DNA of 64,000 bases from Chryseobacterium candidae (GTDB lineage Bacteria > Bacteroidota > Bacteroidia > Flavobacteriales > Weeksellaceae): contig NZ_SDLV01000015.1 of the NCBI RefSeq assembly GCF_004916905.1, positions 1-64,000 of the forward strand, in the 5' to 3' direction. Of the stretch, positions 61,057 through 64,000 are shown one piece after another (the stretch's first letter is position 1; every line of letters starts with the position of its first letter). Position numbers and translations under genes: made by a program. Under the pieces are notes generated by a model. That model was not told where the DNA came from. It worked only from the letters and a program-made list of their open reading frames with translations, and made no database searches.

Positions 61057-62088
61057 ATGATTACAACCAAATACGTCAATTACAAACAGGTTCTCAATTT
61101 ATCAGGTTTTCATCTTATACTGATTTCTATCTGGTGTACTCTGATAGCTGTCTTATTCTATTTTTTCAATTGGCAGTGGATGACAATTCCATGGGTTCCT
61201 GTAGCTCTGATTGGTACAGCAGAAGCATTCCTTGTGGGTTTCAAAAACAACCAGGCCTATGACAGACTTTGGGAAGCCAGAAAAATCTGGGGAGGAATTG
61301 TGAATTCCAGCCGCTCATTTGCTTCTATGGTGTATGCTTTTGATACGAAAAATGAAGAAATTGGTGTTTTTGATCTTGAAGACCGTAAAAGAAGAATCGT
61401 TTATCGTCATATTGCATGGTTATATACTTTCCGTGAACAGCTTCTGATTCCCACAGAATGGGAACATATCAGTACAGAAAATAATAAATTCGGGAATATC
61501 AACCTGCGAAGAAACAGATTGATTAAGGCTGGTTTTCCTGATTATGGGAGAGCGCCAATTTTCCTGCACAAATATCTTTCAGAAGAAGAATACGAGCTAA
61601 AAAATGATTATAAAAACTTTGCTACATATCTGATTGCCCAGCAGGCCAAAGATATCAATGAACTGAAAAACATGAATGCCATTACAGAATTCAACCAGAC
61701 TCAGCTTCAAAACGCTTTGAATGAATTCTACAATTTTCAGGGACAGGCAGAAAGAATCAAGAAATTCCCTTCTCCAAGACAGTTTGCCAGCACAGCCTTT
61801 GTTTTCAACATTCTGTTCATTATGCTTCTTCCGCTTGGATTGGTCAATGAATTTGCAAAACTTGGCGATTGGGGAATCTGGACCTCTATTCCGTTTTGCA
61901 TCATCATCGGATGGATTTACATTATTATGGAGCTGGTAGGAGATTATTCTGAAAATCCTTTTGCAGGATTAATGTTTGATGTTCCGATGCTTTCAATCTG
62001 CAGAACGATTGAAATAGACCTCCTTCAGATGAGTGGAGAAACAGAGCTTCCTGATCCTATTGCTTCCAAAAACGGAGTCTTAGTGTAA
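61057..62088 (+). CDS. Bestrophin-family ion channel
   Basis: The 343-residue membrane protein belongs to the bestrophin/UPF0187 family, which forms pentameric anion or cation channels. It starts with ITTKYVNYKQVLNLSGFH and the first spans (about 19-66). The family hallmarks are FLVGFKNNQAYDRLWEARKIWGGIVNSSRSF, with conserved Asn and Arg-Trp-Glu-type residues, then a cytoplasmic helical part, further spans (about 240-300: FVFNILFIMLLPLGLVNEFAKLG) and the end motif DYSENPFAGLMFDVPMLSICRTIEIDLLQM. Selectivity in bacterial members varies. It stands as a single gene. Confidence 0.92.
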   Translation: MITTKYVNYKQVLNLSGFHLILISIWCTLIAVLFYFFNWQWMTIPWVPVALIGTAEAFLVGFKNNQAYDRLWEARKIWGGIVNSSRSFASMVYAFDTKNEEIGVFDLEDRKRRIVYRHIAWLYTFREQLLIPTEWEHISTENNKFGNINLRRNRLIKAGFPDYGRAPIFLHKYLSEEEYELKNDYKNFATYLIAQQAKDINELKNMNAITEFNQTQLQNALNEFYNFQGQAERIKKFPSPRQFASTAFVFNILFIMLLPLGLVNEFAKLGDWGIWTSIPFCIIIGWIYIIMELVGDYSENPFAGLMFDVPMLSICRTIEIDLLQMSGETELPDPIASKNGVLV

Positions 62089-62284
62089 TTTCTGAGTTCA
62101 TTCTATAAAAAAAGAATTTAAGAATTTCGATAAAAACCAGAAATATTCAGTAAAATATGTTTTAAAGTTCATTGTTTTTCATAATTTAGAAGCATTGAAA
62201 GCATAAGCTATATTGATTCATCCGAATTGATTTAGCTTTTACTTTTTTCATCAGCTAATAATTTTATCCTTCCTTTTGTAAACA

Positions 62285-63367
62285 ATGAGATCCAAGCAAT
62301 TCCTGCAGGCTATGACAATGCTATGTCTTATCCTGTTCTGCTCTAAACTGAAGTCACAGGCTGCCTTCAACAAAGAATTACCTAAAGACTTTACAGACCA
62401 ATTCACCCAAGAAATTAACGACAGTATTCCTTCCATAGGCTCTTTCATTGTTTCACAAAACAATAAGGTAATTTATGAGCAGTATTTTCATGGAGCCAAC
62501 AAAGAAACGATCTTCAGTATAAAATCTGTAACCAAAAGTATCGTCTCTGTTCTGGCAGGCATTGCACAGGATAAAAACATCCTTCCCAACCTCAATACTC
62601 CGGTTTTAAAAATTCTTCCGGAATATAATGTCTCAAGAAGCAGTTTCAAAAACATTTCCAATATTGAAGGAAAGGCAGCTCATGACTCTATCAGAAATAC
62701 ATTAACGCTAAAAAATCTTCTGACCATGCAGGGTGGTTTTGACTGGATTGAAAATTCAAAAATTTCAACAGCCATGTCTTTTTCCGGTGATCCTGTCAAA
62801 TTTGTCCTGGATCTTCCTTTTGAAGAATATCCGGGAACCGTATTCAACTATAACAGTGGTGAAACCCATCTTTTCGGAGCTGCTTTGGCAAAGGTGGTAA
62901 AGACCAGCCTGAAACAATTTGCAGCTGACAATCTTTTTAAACCATTAAAGATAAATACCCCAAGATGGGACACGGATTCTATGAACAGGAATATTGGCGG
63001 TTCGGAAATGTTTATGAAACCTGAAGACATGCTGAAATTTGGTTTGATGATTCTCAATAACGGAAAATTGGGCGGCAAACAGATCGTCTCTTCAAAATGG
63101 ATTCAGGAATCTACTTTAGAACATGTAAAACTGGATTCCTGGGATGTAATGCCGGATGCCAACGGATACGGCTATTACTGGTGGCGAAGAAAAACAAACG
63201 GACATCAGGCTTTCGTAGCCACCGGATATGGCGGACAACTTATCTGCATCATTCCTGACCTAAAAATAGTCATCGTAACAACCTGTTTTTTGAATGATAA
63301 AAATAAAGGCAGAACTGAGATTAAAAGACTTCATTATTTTATCGACAAAATGACCAAAAGAAATTGA
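62285..63367 (+). CDS. Serine hydrolase of the beta-lactamase / class C penicillin-binding protein family
   Basis: The protein has 360 residues. A signal peptide (about 1-28) is followed by the beta-lactamase-type domain. The SxxK motif is in IKSVTKSIVSVLAG, the Tyr motif in FNYNSGETHLFGA, and the last active-site region is HQAFVATGYGGQLICIIP. Length and motif order match the class C-like family that includes D-Ala-D-Ala carboxypeptidases, esterases and EstB-type enzymes. Activity against antibiotics cannot be inferred from this. It is probably periplasmic. It converges on the Lrp/AsnC gene with 26 bp between stops. Confidence 0.88.
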   Translation: MRSKQFLQAMTMLCLILFCSKLKSQAAFNKELPKDFTDQFTQEINDSIPSIGSFIVSQNNKVIYEQYFHGANKETIFSIKSVTKSIVSVLAGIAQDKNILPNLNTPVLKILPEYNVSRSSFKNISNIEGKAAHDSIRNTLTLKNLLTMQGGFDWIENSKISTAMSFSGDPVKFVLDLPFEEYPGTVFNYNSGETHLFGAALAKVVKTSLKQFAADNLFKPLKINTPRWDTDSMNRNIGGSEMFMKPEDMLKFGLMILNNGKLGGKQIVSSKWIQESTLEHVKLDSWDVMPDANGYGYYWWRRKTNGHQAFVATGYGGQLICIIPDLKIVIVTTCFLNDKNKGRTEIKRLHYFIDKMTKRN

Positions 63368-63393
63368 TAACTGATTGAAAATTGATCAATAAT

Positions 63394-63852
63394 CTATAGT
63401 ACAATCGCTGTCGTATTTTTCACTTCAGAAATCATAAAAGAGCTGTGTGTACTTGCAATGTGCTGAAGCGTCGTAAGTTTCGTCAGCATAAAGCTGCGGT
63501 AATCTTCGATATCTTTCACCCCTATTTTAAGGATATAATCATAATCTCCGCTTACATGAAAACACTCTGTTACTTCCTGAAGATCCATCACTTCTTTTTC
63601 AAACTGAAGGACAAATTCTTTCTTATGCTGGCTTAGTTTCACATGACACAAAACGATAAAATTTTTCTTAACTTTATTCTTGTCCAGTAAAGCCACATAT
63701 TTTGAAATAACTCCTGAATTTTCAAGCTTCTTTACACGCTCATAAATTGCTGTAACAGATAAACCAAGCTTGCCGGACAGTTCTTTGGTGGTTTGTTTAC
63801 AGTCTTCCTGTAAAAAAGACAAAAGTTTCTTATCAGTTTCGTCAAGTTCCAT
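63394..63852 (-). CDS. Lrp/AsnC-family transcriptional regulator
   Basis: The 152-residue protein has an N-terminal winged helix-turn-helix (LDETDKKLLSFLQEDCKQTTKELSGKLGLSVTAIYERVKKLENSGVI) and a C-terminal RAM ligand-binding domain (VTECFHVSGDYDYILKIGVKDIEDYRSFML). Family members bind amino acids and act as octamers on genes of amino acid metabolism. Its target is not evident here. The gene converges on the serine hydrolase gene; its promoter lies to the right, at the window edge. Confidence 0.93.
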   Translation of the reverse strand: MELDETDKKLLSFLQEDCKQTTKELSGKLGLSVTAIYERVKKLENSGVISKYVALLDKNKVKKNFIVLCHVKLSQHKKEFVLQFEKEVMDLQEVTECFHVSGDYDYILKIGVKDIEDYRSFMLTKLTTLQHIASTHSSFMISEVKNTTAIVL

Positions 63853-63944
63853 AGATATTTTTTTGGTAAAAGTTTAACAATATCGAAGATACTAAATATT
63901 TTTTCTAAATAAACAAAATTTTACAGTTTTATATTCTATAAATT

Positions 63945-63952
63945 CAAATTTA
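63945..63952 (-). promoter_or_regulatory. Candidate -7 box of the Lrp/AsnC gene
   Basis: The minus strand reads TAAATTTG, matching TAnnTTTG, about 93 bp before the ATG. A TTG on the minus strand lies 25 bases upstream, slightly beyond the usual spacing. Confidence 0.3.
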
Positions 63953-64000
63953 TATTGTAATTATTAGGAAATTAACGCAAATTGGAGCGATAAAATAAAA

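Noticed and set aside
1..64000. tRNA, rRNA or riboswitch genes
   Set aside because: I looked for T-loop GGTTCGAATCC-type motifs and known rRNA stretches and saw none; a covariance-model search would settle it.

Overview
The window is AT-rich chromosomal DNA from a member of the Bacteroidota, most likely Chryseobacterium or a close relative in the Weeksellaceae (Flavobacteriia). The evidence is the many secreted proteins ending in type IX secretion (T9SS) sorting domains (five of type A, three of type B), a DNA polymerase III alpha subunit with an N-terminal proofreading exonuclease fused on, a fused E1 alpha/beta 2-oxoacid dehydrogenase, DUF3098 beside ftsX, and promoter boxes of the Bacteroidota form TTG-N(17-23)-TAnnTTTG. 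I saw no rRNA, tRNA, CRISPR array or intact insertion sequence.

Positions 1-10,276 hold the accessory locus. It is a tightly packed minus-strand operon encoding a T9SS-sorted repeat protein, an RHS/YD-repeat shell protein that resembles the TcB half of Tc toxins, a tail-fibre-like protein with a C-terminal coiled coil, a second RHS protein with an RHS core and a variable C-terminal domain that looks like an alpha/beta-hydrolase toxin, and one or two small candidate immunity genes. The TcB-like gene carries one in-frame TGA stop. A 60-bp remnant of another RHS gene, also with a stop, lies at the left edge, separated by hairpins and terminators. I read this as a polymorphic toxin locus that exchanges its C-terminal cassettes.

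Positions 10,641-16,759 are largely housekeeping: a helix-hairpin-helix protein, rluF, the ftsX-DUF3098-uppP-truB cluster, and divergent rsmA. Positions 16,888-25,807 hold three tandem paralogous cell-surface proteins (choice-of-anchor L domain, Ig-like repeats, T9SS type B domain), the middle one enlarged by internal repeats. Positions 26,002-31,650 hold a heptad-repeat membrane protein, a TIGR02757 protein, rnz, an rdgB-like gene, a CPBP protease and divergent prfC.

Positions 32,013-35,477 are mixed: a DUF4349 lipoprotein, a decayed duplicate of a small membrane-protein gene next to a MITE-like inverted-repeat element, and a tail-fibre-like surface protein. Positions 35,500-42,401 contain an acyl-CoA dehydrogenase and a divergent acyl-CoA ligase, a zinc-ribbon-family protein that has lost all its cysteines beside a Nif3-family protein, and a voltage-gated-type ion channel with a zinc-ribbon tail followed by a 52-codon single-span membrane ORF.

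Positions 42,590-51,303 hold three large T9SS type A adhesin-like proteins. Two of them share an 88-bp identical stretch in the sorting-domain coding region. Positions 51,649-63,852 hold dnaE, a T9SS-sorted subtilisin-like protease, the fused branched-chain/2-oxoacid dehydrogenase E1 (its promoter overlaps the upstream terminator), a bestrophin-family channel, a serine beta-lactamase-like hydrolase and an Lrp/AsnC regulator.
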